A DNA stretch of 64,000 nt from Craterostigma plantagineum (taxonomy: Eukaryota; Streptophyta; Magnoliopsida; Lamiales; Linderniaceae): the NCBI GenBank assembly GCA_027422505.1, contig JAPQWV010001106.1:60447-124446 (forward strand), written 5' to 3'. The notes under the pieces were generated by a model. That model had not been told where the DNA came from. It ran no database searches and saw nothing but the letters and a program-made list of their open reading frames with translations. The translations under genes were made by a program, and so were the position numbers. How positions within the stretch are numbered: position 1 is the stretch's first letter; the number at the start of each line of letters is the position of its first letter. This document shows, one piece after another, positions 11,296 to 22,539 of this stretch.

Positions 11296-11637
11296 TGGTT
11301 AGGTCCTAATTAATCAACTCTATGATCCTAGGCATGAATCTAAAGGAATCGATAAGAATTGCGTAGATTGTGATTTTGATCGAAAACCTTCTGGAGAGCT
11401 TTTGAGAGAATCTCGAGTAGTGAGAGATATTTTTGTTTCTCTCTCTAGAAATCGAATTGCAAGCCTTTCGGGTCAAATTCTAAAATCTTCTCTATTAAGC
11501 TCAATGTTTACAAATGTACTTCAAACAAGCTTGGTAAAATAACAAAATAAGTCCTAAACTAAGGACAAATACAATAAAAGCCCCAATCTACGAAGACAGC
11601 TAATGAATCAAAGCACAATTAAAATTGATATTTTACA
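11296..11637 (-). repeat. M0 3' LTR (reverse)
   Basis: On the minus strand it starts TGTAAAATATC and ends GGACCTAACC-A with one extra C relative to the usual CCTAACA. About 342 bp. It is closer to the P2 LTR than to the M1 or P4 LTRs. Its TATA inverted repeat is eroded (near 11540). Confidence 0.85.
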
Positions 11638-14600
11638 TTCTCCCCTTTTGTGCTTGATTTCTCTTACGTGCTATCTGTCCTCGTCGGGCATAGTATGACC
11701 TGCGCAAGCCCAGCGCATGCTCAAAGTTCCTGAGCGTATTCCTTAGCTCCAGTCGCTCCTTAATGTCCTCAAGTAATTCCATTAGGAGTAGTTGTTCTCT
11801 CACGAACCGGTGGATCCTCAGCATCATCTCTCTATTGATTTCTTCCAACCTCTGCTCTATGATCTTCCTGATGACCTTGAGCGTCCATCACAGAATTTGT
11901 GTATCTCAGTCTTCAGCATCATCCTAGTCTTCTTCACATCGGATTGTTGTAGGTGACCCAAGGACTGAGTTGATGTGCACGTGATTGTTGGGAAGCCCTT
12001 CGATCTCAGGTCCTTTGTTGAGTGGAGCGTCATGTTGACCTTCTTCATGTTGCTCTCCAGAGCCATCCGAAGGTCGTGTGCGGCGAAGTACTTGACTTGG
12101 CGCATCATGAACCGGTAGAGTCCCTCGAGTTCTTCTTTCTTTACGAAGCCTTGAGGACCCTTGTACTTCTCCACGTAGACTGGTAGAGACGGTACACCTC
12201 CTCGTGAGGAAGGTAAGGGTAGGTCGCTCTCGCCGAGTTCATCTAGAGTTCTGTCTACTCTCTCGATTACATAGAACGGTGTTGGAAAGTCCTCCTTTGG
12301 CACAATAGACACTTAGTAGCTGGCAGATGGGAGATAGACTCTTACAATGGTTCCTTGCTTGTGCTTTAGTCATCTTCATCCTCATATACGGTCCGAGATG
12401 GGTTAGTATCCAGAGATATGTGATTCTCTTTTACTGATCTCAGTGAGAAATCCCTCTCAGATCAAACTCGTTCGGCTTCTTGACTTTGTCCAGTGACTCC
12501 AAATATTTTCACTGACTTCTTCAAGGAAAGGTATCTCTATTCGAATATTCTCCCACGCGTGTCGATCCGAACGGTCCCTGACATTTGTCCTGTGGGGGAA
12601 ACCGCTCGTTGTGTGATTAGTTCTGAAAGCCCTGTGGTATCTTGTTCAAGGTCTACACCTTCCTGAAGTTTGTCGTCTTCTATCAACACGAGGTCCACCG
12701 AAGCTTGTTGCAAAATTTGTTGAACTTCCTTGAGCCGTTGTACTTGATGCTCCTCAAGCATATAATGGGTCGCCCACTGTCCTTTGAATATGAATTTGTC
12801 GAGGAACTCATGTGGATTGACGCCATGTCCTGAAAGGCCCGGTTGATCTGGAGCTACAGAGGGAGTAGCTTGGGTTTGCGTCAGTGCTACGAGCATAGCT
12901 GCACTTGCTTCTTCTTCCGAAAGCAAGGGGCTTGCCAGAGTCGGTGGTGTGGGCGGAGGCATCCTTAGGTGAAAGGATCGTGGGTCGATGTGGGTTAGAG
13001 TGGTGGTGCGGTGGTGGTGTGGGTAGCTTGGGTGGTTTGTTGTTTCACCTTCTCCAGCGCCTGTTTGCGTTACGCCCGAGCCTTGTCCTTGGCCACTCGT
13101 AGATGTCCTTGGCCTCTTCTACCCCTCATGATGATCCTGATCGTCAGGGTCATCATGTCGTCGTCTGGAGTGAGAGCTTTGGCCTCGGCACATTTGGGTA
13201 GGTGGCTCAGGATGGTCCATCAGTCGCCTCTAGAGCTCGGTGATTGGGATGGTGTATGGGTTTATTAGGATGGATGAGTTTTGTAAAGGGTCGGTGGGTG
13301 TGGGTTGTGAGGTTGTGAGGTCGCTTGTGCTGAAGTTGGCTCCGAGACGGGTGCTTTCCCTTGATCTTGACGGGACGTCTCGATTGTCGTATGCACGCTC
13401 TCCATAATTTTGTCTTCGAAAGATTTGAATGCCGCGGAGAGAGTGGCCTTGAGGTGCTCTTCAGTCACAAAAGGGGCGGACGCCTTCGTAGATGGACCAA
13501 GACAACTGATGTCGCCTGTTGACAACCCTTGAGCAGACACCGGCTCCTGAGGTTGGCTAATAGTCACTAGAGGTTGTGACTGTCCGAGACTTCCATCCAA
13601 TCCTTGAGTTGAATCTATAAGATTCGCGTCTATGGATGTTGTGACAGGCTCATATTGAACCTGTACATCAAACATTTCGATGTCGAGGCCGGTAGTAGTC
13701 GGAGTTGATATCTCGGCCAAGACGCTTGAAGCGATGACTGGTGTCATGTCTGATGTGGTGATGATGATGGTGGGAAAGAGAGACTCAAGTGGTACACTTA
13801 ACCGCCTTGGAGTCCTTCTTAAAAGTCGGATCTCCTCATCTGACTTGGTGTCTGATGAGGTAGCCGTGTGAGGGGAAGCTTGAACTGGATCATCCTCACG
13901 GGCTTGTTCCGTCAGCTTAGGCTCGTTGGGTTGAATCGTGGAGATCAGAGCCTCTGTTTCTGGCGTAGTTGCCAAAGTAGGTGAGTTGTGCCCTATTTCA
14001 GCTTCGGGTTGTGCTTCTTGGTGAAGGACCTCCTCAAATGATCCTTGAAGCACACCAACATGAATGGGCACTTCCATTTGGAGCTCCTGATTCTGTTCTT
14101 CAGCTTCCATATCAGGGCCACTTCATCAATCATCATGACTTCAAGATCTGGTTGCTGAGTTTCTTGAACTGAGGGCTCCTATTCAAGCTCCTGAGCCACT
14201 GCATCGATCATCGTGTCCTCAGGGCTTTGTTGTTGAGGAGGGCTGACTGTGAAATCTGTCGGGGGCCCTCTGATCATCTGTTCCGTCAGATGATTCTCCC
14301 GGCAGTAGAGTTGGTATACATCTCTCGAGGGGTCGGCGAGACGTAGCAACTCGAATGGCATGGCCATTGATGGCTGGCCCAAGTCCGTTAGTTTTGGATT
14401 GTGGAATAGTTTTAGCCGCGGTGGTTGGTAATTCCCTCCAGGAGGTAGATGAGGAACGATCTGCTCGTGCAAACTCCACGTATTGTCGAATGAGAACGGA
14501 GAACCACCGGGCGTATGGCACATTCTTTGAGCGTTTGTTTTCCTTCTGCCTGACTGCTCGGCTAGATCATTCCAGATCAGTTTAGCGAAATCGTAATTTC

Positions 14601-14683
14601 GCGAGAAGACGATTCTATGGAAAATCCTCAGAATGTTACCATTGCCATTGTCGAAGCCGACGTGCTTCGGGGATAGACACTTG
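11633..14683 (-). pseudogene. M0 ORF3, C-terminal two thirds, frameshifted
   Basis: It begins at the N1 insertion in the block that in P4 reads KCLSPK, then VPYARWF-type and RLKLFHNPKLTDLGQPSM sequence (14520-14380). A long acidic Ser/Thr/Pro region follows (open 14110-13265, containing SDTKSDEEIRLLRRTPRRLS). The helical block EEHLKATLSAAFKSFEDKI is at 13470-13410. Next come PHEFLDKFIFKGQW (12800), the EKYKGPQGFVKKEELEGLYR block (12170-12110), NMKKVNMT, and the basic C-terminus ending RKRNQAQKGRM. The stop codon TAA uses LTR bases 11635-11633. Several frameshifts separate the open parts. No hydrophobic membrane span is visible. Confidence 0.75.
11638..11649 (-). other. M0 polypurine tract
   Basis: On the minus strand AAAAGGGGAGAA directly precedes the LTR start TGTAAA. 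It is also the last codons of ORF3, and the stop TAA is bases 3-5 of the LTR. Confidence 0.85.
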
Positions 14684-15213
14684 TGTTAGGAATATGCCCT
14701 CGAATGCTATACGAGGATTAGATTGTATAGGGCATTAGCTTATTTATCATTCGACCTTTTATGTAATAAGATATTTTGTGTGGCATTGGTCGTTTATTGG
14801 ATATAAGAGTACTTTACTAAGCATCCGGTAAAGCAATAAATGAACAAATCCAAATGTGTCGAGTTGAGTCACTGTTCTCGATGGGTACGAGAGAGGAAGG
14901 CACCAGCGGACTCTTAACCTCGAGCATTAAAATCCCGTAAGCCTTAGGCTCCAGTTGGGTGCTGGATAACCGATTATAGCTTATTTGTCGATGACCTATC
15001 GAGTGCCGATATCCCGCTTGGAAGCAGAGGTCATGACTTGTGATGCGAGTCGAATCAAGGGGTTGAATAGTATCATGGACACTGACTCACGGGTCGTACG
15101 GTCGAACATGGCTTATTACTCAAGGAGTGTCAATGACCGACGACAACACTAGTAGTCTACGTGAACCTTAGACCGAAAGGGGCTTTGACGGAGTTGACGT
15201 TGAAGTCTCGACT
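14684..15213 (+). repeat. N1 5' LTR, 3'-truncated (Angela/Tork-like copia)
   Basis: It starts TGTTAGGAATATGCCCTCG, a start typical of Angela-type copia LTRs (family knowledge). It is preceded by ACTTG (14679-14683). Bases 14914-15213 match 59284-59584 closely. Homology ends at GTCTCGACT (15213), where unrelated sequence begins. Confidence 0.65.
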
Positions 15214-16135
15214 AGGTTGTCAACATGTATGAATGAAACTGATTCCTTGATCAAGTGTAACCAAACTCAACTCTAACAGGGTCATAATTCATTTTTTCAG
15301 ACCTCCATTGAACCAATCTTGGTTGAAACTCGTTATCAGAAATGAATGTGTTCGACTCTGTTTGGTTCAATGCGTTCTTCTCATCCCAAAACACAAAATG
15401 ATTAGCTACTCATAGTGAAGGAAGAAGCTGCGAAATGTATACGAAACAAGCAGAGAAATACATAGATTCTTCCCTATTTAGCGAGCTCAAGCTTATCCCT
15501 CGTACTTTGTTCGATCCTCCGGTGTAAATGAGCTTCAAATCTTCACTTTAGCACCTAGAGATCATTTGAGATTGATCTCTAGGGTTCTTGAGTCGTCCTT
15601 GAGGTGTTTTTGGTGATTAGAAATGAGTTGTGGCGGCTTAGATGCTCTTAGGCTTCAAATTACGGCTTAAGTAGAAAACATGGTGAACATGGCCTCAAAC
15701 ACGGCCATGTATCATTTGGGCTTAGGGTTTAAGGCCCAACACTGTTGATAAACACCGCCATGTATCAGGCCATGTTGAAGGCCGCAACTATGATTTTCCT
15801 TTATGCTGACAAACATGGCCGTGTGTCAAGCCATGTTGAAGGGCCGCAAGTGTGTTTTCTTTCTGCTGACAAAACACGGCCGTGTTAAAGGCTGTGTTGG
15901 GAGGCCGAAGCTAGAGTTCTCCTTCCTTCTGCTGGACATGGCCATGTTGAAGGCCGTGTTGATTAAAAAATTGTAATTTCTGCTCCATGTTTACGCGGTT
16001 CATCCCAAATATCGCCTCATAAACCTTTGACATCAAAATATGTAAAAATTATGAATAAATGCATGAGACAACTCACATAAACCAAATATTCAACATGAAA
16101 ATGATGGAGATAAACGAATGAAAATGCGTTTATCA
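15214..16135 (-). repeat. T1: truncated Tat-like Ty3/gypsy LTR (reverse)
   Basis: On the minus strand it begins TGATAAACGCATTTTCATTC at 16135, a start typical of Tat/Ogre-type gypsy LTRs (family knowledge). It sits cleanly against M1 pol at 16136. The other end is missing: it abuts the N1 LTR at 15213. There is no coding content. An internal repeat is described at 15680-15965. Confidence 0.55.
15680..15965. repeat. Tandem repeat with ACACGGCCGTGT palindromes inside T1
   Basis: Four imperfect units of about 60-75 bp share GACAAACATGGCCGTGT / GCCATGTTGAAGGCCG. Cores such as ACACGGCCGTGT (about 15875) and CATGGCCATG (about 15937) are self-complementary. Confidence 0.65.
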
Positions 16136-17719
16136 GTGGGGTAGAGGTGTGAGATGAACTTGTACGTCGGTCTCGTTCGGTAGATAATCCATTGTTGGTG
16201 TAGGCGTGTATGACTGATATACCGGTTCGAAGAGAGAATCCAAGTCGTCTATTGCAAGTCTCGTTGCTTCGTCTGACACTGATCCTGAAGTTGTTGCCAT
16301 CTTCTGTTGGTTTTGTGCGGGTTCTGAAATGTTGTCTTCAGAAGCCAACGGGTTAGGCACGGGTCCTGGACTGAATTGACCAGAAGCCATATCTGTCACT
16401 TCGTGGAAAGTGACATTATAGCTTTCCTTAATAGTTCGGTTGGACTTGATGTATACTCGGTACGCTTTTTTTTTTTGATGTTGAATAATACCCGACAAAT
16501 GTAGCTTCGAATGCTTTAGGGTCGAACTTTGCATGTTGCTCTCGGTCGTTCGCCACAAAGCACTTGCACCCGAAGACTTTAAGGAAAGAGATGTTGGACA
16601 CTATATTATTCACAATCTCATACGGAGTCTTGTTGAACCGTTTGTGAACCATCGTCCTGTTTTGAGTAAAACAAGCGGTATTGACTGCTTCAGCCCATAG
16701 AAAATGTGGAAGTTCCGATTGGATAAGCATTGTACGAGCGGCTTCCACTAGTGTTCGATTTTTCCTTTCAACGACCCATTTTGTTGAGGTGTTTTGGCGA
16801 CTGAAAATTGTTGACTTATTCCAAGTTTCTGAGAAAACTCACTGAGGTGATTGTTCTTGAACTCAGTGCCGTTGTCTGTTCGAACAACTTGAATAGTCTG
16901 TTGCAGCAGATTTTGAGTTGTGTTCACAAATTGATAATCAAGTCACCAGCCTCATCTTTCGTTCGGAGGAACTTAGTCCACGTGTAGCGAGAATAGTCAT
17001 CCACAATCACTAGGACATACTTTCTTCCATTGATACTCTGAGTCTGCATCGGACCACATAGATCCATGTGAATTAGTTCCAATGGTCGAGAAGTAGATGC
17101 AATTTGCTTGACGTGATGAGATGCTCGTTTCATTTTTCCTAATTGACATGCCGAACAGTGATGCTCCCTTTGTAGTTGTATAGTTGGAAGACCGTGAACC
17201 AACTTTTTCGTAGAAAGACGTTGGAGAGCTTTCATGTTTAGATGAGACAGTCGTTGATGCCATAAGCTGTTCCTCTGTAAATCAGTCTGAGAAAATGAGG
17301 CATACAGTTGTCGAGGGCCGCACAGACGTCAGGTTGATCGTGTAAAGATTGGATCTCCGAAGTCCTTGAAGGAGTTCTGTGTCCTGACTATCCACAATTC
17401 TGCACCGGTCAGCATGGAAGAACACCTGGAAGCCTTTGTCACAGAATTGGCCTATGCTGAACAAGTTTTGGCGGAGGCCTTCGACGTACGAGACATCTTT
17501 AATGGTCAGATTCTTCAGAATGATATCCCCAAGTCCTAGAATCGGGGCTGAATCGTTGTTCCCAAATCTGACTTTGCCGTTTGGTCGGTCTTTGTAGTTG
17601 CTCAGCAGCTCTTGACTACCAGTCATGTGTGTGGAGCAACCAGAGTTGAGGCACCACACATGATGGATCTGCAAAAACAATTTAGAGAGCTTTAGGTACC
17701 CACTTAAACATGGGTCCTC
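16136..17719 (-). pseudogene. pol: M1 protease, GAG-pre-integrase and integrase
   Basis: Protease motif: LNSGCSTHMTG, with the catalytic Asp codon changed to Asn (17645-17647). The pre-integrase block follows (SYVEGLRQNLFSIGQFCDKGF). The integrase zinc region contains ACQLGKMKRASH near 17130, then IHMDLCGPM (first catalytic Asp, about 17060) and the second Asp region near 16880. A one-base deletion near 16772 breaks the frame just before the catalytic Glu segment VERK. FNKTPYEIVNN and VFGCKCFVANDREQ follow. The protein homology ends at 16136. M1 is dead by protease mutation, frameshift and truncation. Confidence 0.85.
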
Positions 17720-19943
17720 TCGGATTAGCAGATTTAGTTTTTGGGTTCAGATATGACTCCTAAATCTATTTTTGGAAGAGTCTTAATAACCCATTGCACT
17801 TTTGAAAAAGTGGGTTTGGGTTTTGCCTCTATAGGAGACTTGGCCCTTTTGACTTTTGTCGTCCTAGGCAGAGATTTAGGAACCCATTTGGATTGAACCT
17901 TACAGGGAAGGTTAAATTTCAGTACGTACAAATGCTTTGGAGGGTTTGACTGAGGAAAAGATCTTTTCTTGTGATAGTCTCCTAAGGTGCTTGGGGGATT
18001 TAATTTCTACGGGATACCTTAGGTGAGTACAATCATGTATGGCGCCATAAGCTTTCTTTATTGCTGGATCTTGTTTCCTACGAGTCTTCCTTGTGGCATT
18101 TGTTTCAGAATGATTAATTTTTGACGTAGAGCCTATTTCGAAGTTGGTGCTTCTAAAGGTGATCGGCTGAAGTGAATAAGTAGAAGCAATTATCTTAAAG
18201 TGGAAATAGCTCTTTTATTTCTACGAGTGTCTTTTATTGTAACAGAAGGAGTAGCATGCTCAGAAACATTTAAGTCTAATGGCTCCTTCTTTATCTTAGT
18301 GCTAGACACTCTCGCCTTTGTTTTTAGTGCTGACGCTACGCTCCCTGTAGACGTAGGTAAAGTGAAATTAGTCATAGCACTCTTACCAGAATTATTTTAC
18401 AATATTTATCTTTCAAAGGCGATTTTTTCATTTACCACGCTTTCTGTAATAGCATGAGAGGTAGTTTGGGGGGACGAGGAAGCCTTGAGATTTTCCATCT
18501 CCTTAAAGAATTTTTTCTTTTCAGCTTCGAAATTCTCTCGTTCTTTTTTCTAACTTTGCCTGTGACTCCTCTATCTGTTTAATGATAGGGGGTTTGTAGA
18601 GAGAATTTTTATAATTAATGGTCTTAACTTCCTTGTGGTATGTTCGAGAATCAGGAGGTAGAATTTGAACTAAATTGCAGACAGGCGTTAGAGTTTCTTT
18701 CCTATTTTTGTCCCTTTCATTTAGTTCTTTGTAGTCAAAGGGGATTTCTGGACCATGTGGACCTTGTCTAATGGGTGAATCGAAAGTATTTTCATAAGAC
18801 GATTCAGTAAAATCTCTAAGAGAGGTTATTCCTAAGCGCATGTGTTTAACATCATATATTTCTTTCTTTTGTAAAACACACGGGCTAGTGAAACCTATGC
18901 CTTCTATAGGATTATAGAACTCTATATCCTTGGGCTTGTTCAAAAATATCGTCTGTTCGGACTGTCCACTACGCGTAACTATATCGTCCAATTTCTTTAC
19001 TTTTGCATATAGTTTCTTGCGTTCCTCACCTAGGAGAGCGTAATTATTTTCCACGGTTAGTTTCGCGGCTTGACAGGCATCAAAATCCTTACTAAGCTCA
19101 CTAATCTTAGCATTCGATGTTTCTAATTGAGCTTCTAAGTTAGTGATCTTAGAGGTAGCTTCGATTATCCTACAATTTAAAATGGCTTTCTCGTTCAGAT
19201 TTCTAACAAAGCAATTGTAGTTATTTGCTAGCCCATCTTCTAATTCCTTAATCTTTTCGCTCTGTTGTCCAAGGGCTTTCATGTTCGGCTCGATGTCGGA
19301 GTCCGATTCCTCTTCCGACTCTGATGATGAAGGTGGCCTAAACGATCTTATCCTTTCTTGATCTTGTGCTCCTCTTCTCCGAGACTAAGGCAACCGTGTC
19401 ATCGGTTTGTTTGCCTTTCTGCTCTTTGGTGATCTCGCGGATATCCTCCTCATGCTGAGCGAGATTGTCGAACACGGCATGGACATCCAACTCCTCTAGA
19501 TCTTTGTTTTGTCGTATTTGAGTGGATATTTTCTTCCATTCCGTGGGCAGAGAGGATAGAAATCTTATGTTTGTCTCCATGTTTGTCTTCGTTATTTCTA
19601 TCTCCTCATTTCATTGAGAAGAGTGAGGTATCGTTGGTAGATCTCGTTTAGACTCTCCTCCGGCTTTGCTTTGAATGAGTCGTAAGTAGTGAGAATGTTC
19701 GCCTTCTTGGCCTTTATGCCAACTTCCGTCCTTTGCATCATCCTATGCAGCTCCCACATCCCTTTGGCCGATGTAAGGCTGTCGATTTGTCTGTATATAT
19801 CGTTGGGGATGCCCTGCATAAGGGTATTCATGGCTACTAGATCAGCCTTAGCTCGAGCTCTTTCCTCCAGAGAGTATTCTCTAGGCTCCTTTAGTCGCCT
19901 AGAAGCTGGAATTGATGGAGTAGCTGTTTCGTCCCCGGGTACA
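17720..19943 (-). pseudogene. gag: M1 gag, second part, zinc knuckle deleted
   Basis: It continues gag after G2: LKEPREYSLEERARAKADL, NTLMQGIPNDIYRQIDSL, then METNIRFLSSLPTEWKKI (19580). At about 19268 the sequence runs from MKALG straight into QQSEKIKELEDGLANNYN. In P3 and P4 about 0.6-0.7 kb including the CCHC zinc knuckle lies between these points. A coiled-coil region (19280-18980) and FYNPIEGIGF (18920) follow. The linker towards protease contains KWVPKSLPRTTKVKRAKSP (17890-17830). Several frameshifts are present, for example at about 19600 and 18520. Confidence 0.8.
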
Positions 19944-20301
19944 TGTAATACCCGTAAAATTAATACGGGACTTAGTAAATGATTAGTAGTATAAATAATT
20001 AAGGAAAACATTTTAGACAAAGTATTTGAGATTTTAGGCAAGGAATATGAATTATAACACATGGAAGATTAATTTTATAACCTAACTAAAGGGCTGAACG
20101 AAACTAAGGGTATTAGAATGACTAAGCTCGGGCCACACTTAGTATTATTTAAATTTTTAAATATAGCCCAAATGCCCAAAAGTAATACAAGGATATGTTT
20201 TAACTTACTTAATCACAAGGGAAAAGTATCGTGATTCACTTTCTTGTCCCATCATATCATCTCTAACTTCGAAGCATTAATACTTATCACCCTATATTGG
20301 A

Positions 20302-20310
20302 TATAAAAGG
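20302..20310 (+). promoter_or_regulatory. G2 LTR TATA box
   Basis: TATAAAAGG about 360 bp into the LTR; repeated at 24449-24457 in the 3' LTR. Confidence 0.55.
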
Positions 20311-21476
20311 TCTTATATATGCATCCACTAGTTCATTAAACAAGATATCGATTAGTTTGTTGAGAGAGCGATCACTTAAAGAAGAGAGAAAACGAAAAGC
20401 TCTCTCAGGAATCAAGTTTGAGGTGAACTTTTATCCTACAACTCATAGATATATTTATGTTTATTTCATTTTTGGTATGGTACGTAACCTATGTGACATA
20501 TATTGGTTCAAGTGCTATTTGATGTCCATTATGAATTCCGAAAGGTGATGTATTTATATGCTTGGAAGTCTAAGGCTTAAGTACGTGTTCTCATTCATGT
20601 GCTGAAGGTTTGTAAGTGTGTTAAAAAAAATGTTTTATATATTAGAACTTATTAGTATTTGAGGGTTTTCAGACTTTTGTTAATAAAATGATTCGGCCAG
20701 TTAAGTTTTGATGAATTAGGGTTTTGATTCTCCTTAGAAATAATTTTCAGTAATATTACGGTCTTTGATAGTTTAGAGTCTGATTATATTTGAATGTTTT
20801 TCATAGCCTAGAGTTAATACTATAAAGTTTGGGGGATGTTTTGGCTATACGATATACTAGGTCTAACATGACTTTCAAAGGAGATTTTTACAATATATGA
20901 CGTTTTGATTATTTTCGAAAGTTAATTTTTAGGGTCTTGAAGATTTCAGCATTCTAGGATTTTTGGTATTTTTAGGGTTTTCGATAATTAGGGTTCTGGA
21001 ATTTTTAGCCTTACGTGACTTGGCAATTCTACTGAAAAGATTATATTTTAATATTCAGAGGATCGACAATTAGCGACTCCACCGGGTTTCGTGACTGACT
21101 ATATTAGGAGGACGGGTAGGTGAAACTTTCATCTACGACACGTACCCGTTTATGTGAATATATGTGTACGTGATTTGTAGGTGAAATCCACCTACGACAC
21201 GTAAATTTTTATGTGAATCGTTGAGTGATATTTATGTGCTTACGTGGACTCGATGAATTTATGATTTGGGTGAATTACATGTTTACGTATTTTATAATTG
21301 TTTCATGTCATATGTATTTTATTTATATTGTACATGCATGTCGCGTTATATGTACCTTATTTGCACTGCACGTGCATATCACGCCAGGGGGAGGTCAGGC
21401 ACCGTATAAAACGGTGATGTTTTATTATGTCGATGAGCGGGGTGTCGATGTGAGGTAAGTTGAGGTGTGAGATGAG

Positions 21477-21920
21477 TTGGGCGGGAGACGGGCGTGAGCG
21501 ACTCGTCTACTCAATATCTGAGGTGCAAACCGCTGAGGCGGGAAACCGTTGAGGCGGGAGATGGGGGTGAGCCACTCATCTACTCAGATTTTGAGGTTCA
21601 AACTGTCCTATGTAAGAGGTGAGTGAGATGTAAGAGGTGAGTGAGATGGGAGACGGGCGTGAGCGACTCGTCTACTCGGGTGCGTGAGCGACACCTGAGG
21701 TGCAAACCATCTGAGAGTATAGACGACGGGAGACGGGCGTGAGCGACTCGTCTACTCAGGACCGGTGGTGCAAACCGTTGAGACGGGAAACCGTTGAGGC
21801 GGGAGACGGGGTGAGCCACTCGTCTACTCTGGTACTGAGGTGCAAACCGTCGGGGATTAGCGGGAGACGGGGGTGAGCCACTCGTCTACTCGTTGCGTGA
21901 GCGACACCTGAGGTGCAAAC
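21477..21920 (+). repeat. Tandem repeat cluster in G2 5' LTR
   Basis: About six imperfect units built on GGGAGACGGGCGTGAGC followed by GACTCGTCTACTC. Spacers of the type GAGGTGCAAACCG lie between them. GAGACG and CGTCTAC arms allow small hairpins. The same cluster is at 25628-26075. Confidence 0.8.
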
Positions 21921-22049
21921 CGTAATCCTGTAGGATTAGGCGTGGGGTCTAGATATGAGTTGAGACGTGATGAGTGGTGATAGAAAGGGAGAGTCGAGTG
22001 TGCATATTGTGAGGTATATGGGATGGGATCGAGGGCACTTGCATACATG

Positions 22050-22095
22050 CATATTTCACCTACTGAGCATGGGCTCAGGGTTTACGTGTTGTAGG
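22050..22095 (+). promoter_or_regulatory. Conserved LTR motif with TGAGC/GCTCA stem
   Basis: TTTCACCTACTGAGC, then GCTCA after four bases, then TTTACGTGTTGTAGGT. The 3' LTR copy lies near 26205-26250. The reverse-oriented solo LTR has the same order at 34523-34580. A role in RNA 3'-end formation or structure is a guess. Confidence 0.4.
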
Positions 22096-22385
22096 TACCG
22101 AGTCTGACGCTGACACGCGTCAAGACTGAGGCGGCTGGTGGCAGTGCTCCATGGACTTTTGAGGGCGGGGCGATACATGGATGAAGACCTGTGGAGCGGC
22201 GATAGGGTTTTTGACCTTTTGACATTTTGGGGCTTCGGCCCATTGTACAGATACTATTATGTAAAATAATATTTTGTTGTATTATAATATCTTTTCGGAA
22301 AAAGTTTTAATCAGACGGGCCTTCCACGGCTTACGTTGCGGAAATCCGCCAATAATCGTAATTAGAAAAGTACGGTCGCCACAGG

Positions 22386-22397
22386 TGGTATCAGAGC
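22386..22397 (+). other. G2 primer binding site (initiator tRNA-Met)
   Basis: TGGTATCAGAGC two bases after the 5' LTR. Confidence 0.9.
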
Positions 22398-22539
22398 TTA
22401 GGATATAGATTCTGTAGACTATCCATGTACGGCCGCTCAAAAGCGTGGAGGATCAGCCTTGCCTGTAAGTTTTACGGTACGATGTGATTATTTGTTTAAA
22501 ATGATATATTTTCTTATGTGACTTATTATAGATCATAAG

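Larger units (their letters stand above)
11296..14683 (-). mobile_element. M0: 3' LTR and ORF3 C-terminal part of a reverse-oriented Sirevirus-like copia
   Basis: Read on the minus strand: ORF3 from 14683 down, polypurine tract 11649-11638, LTR 11637-11296. The N-terminal part of the same gene lies at 61375-60951 beyond N1. It is inserted in P3 gag. The 5' half (gag, pol, 5' LTR) should lie beyond S1, outside the window. Confidence 0.8.
19944..22383 (+). repeat. G2 5' LTR
   Basis: TGTAATACCCG start, GTCGCCACA end, 2440 bp. It has a TATA box at 20302-20310, tandem repeats at 21477-21920 and a hairpin-like conserved motif at 22050-22095. Confidence 0.9.

Noticed and set aside
20297..20548. Small open frame in the G2 5' LTR and similar short frames elsewhere in LTRs
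   Set aside because: It overlaps the TATA region; the 3' LTR copy is broken by indels and no homology is recognisable.
21598..21819. Arg-rich reading frames on the minus strand of the G2 LTR (also 25749-26207)
   Set aside because: They are by-products of the GC-rich tandem repeats, with no homology to known proteins and no regulatory context.
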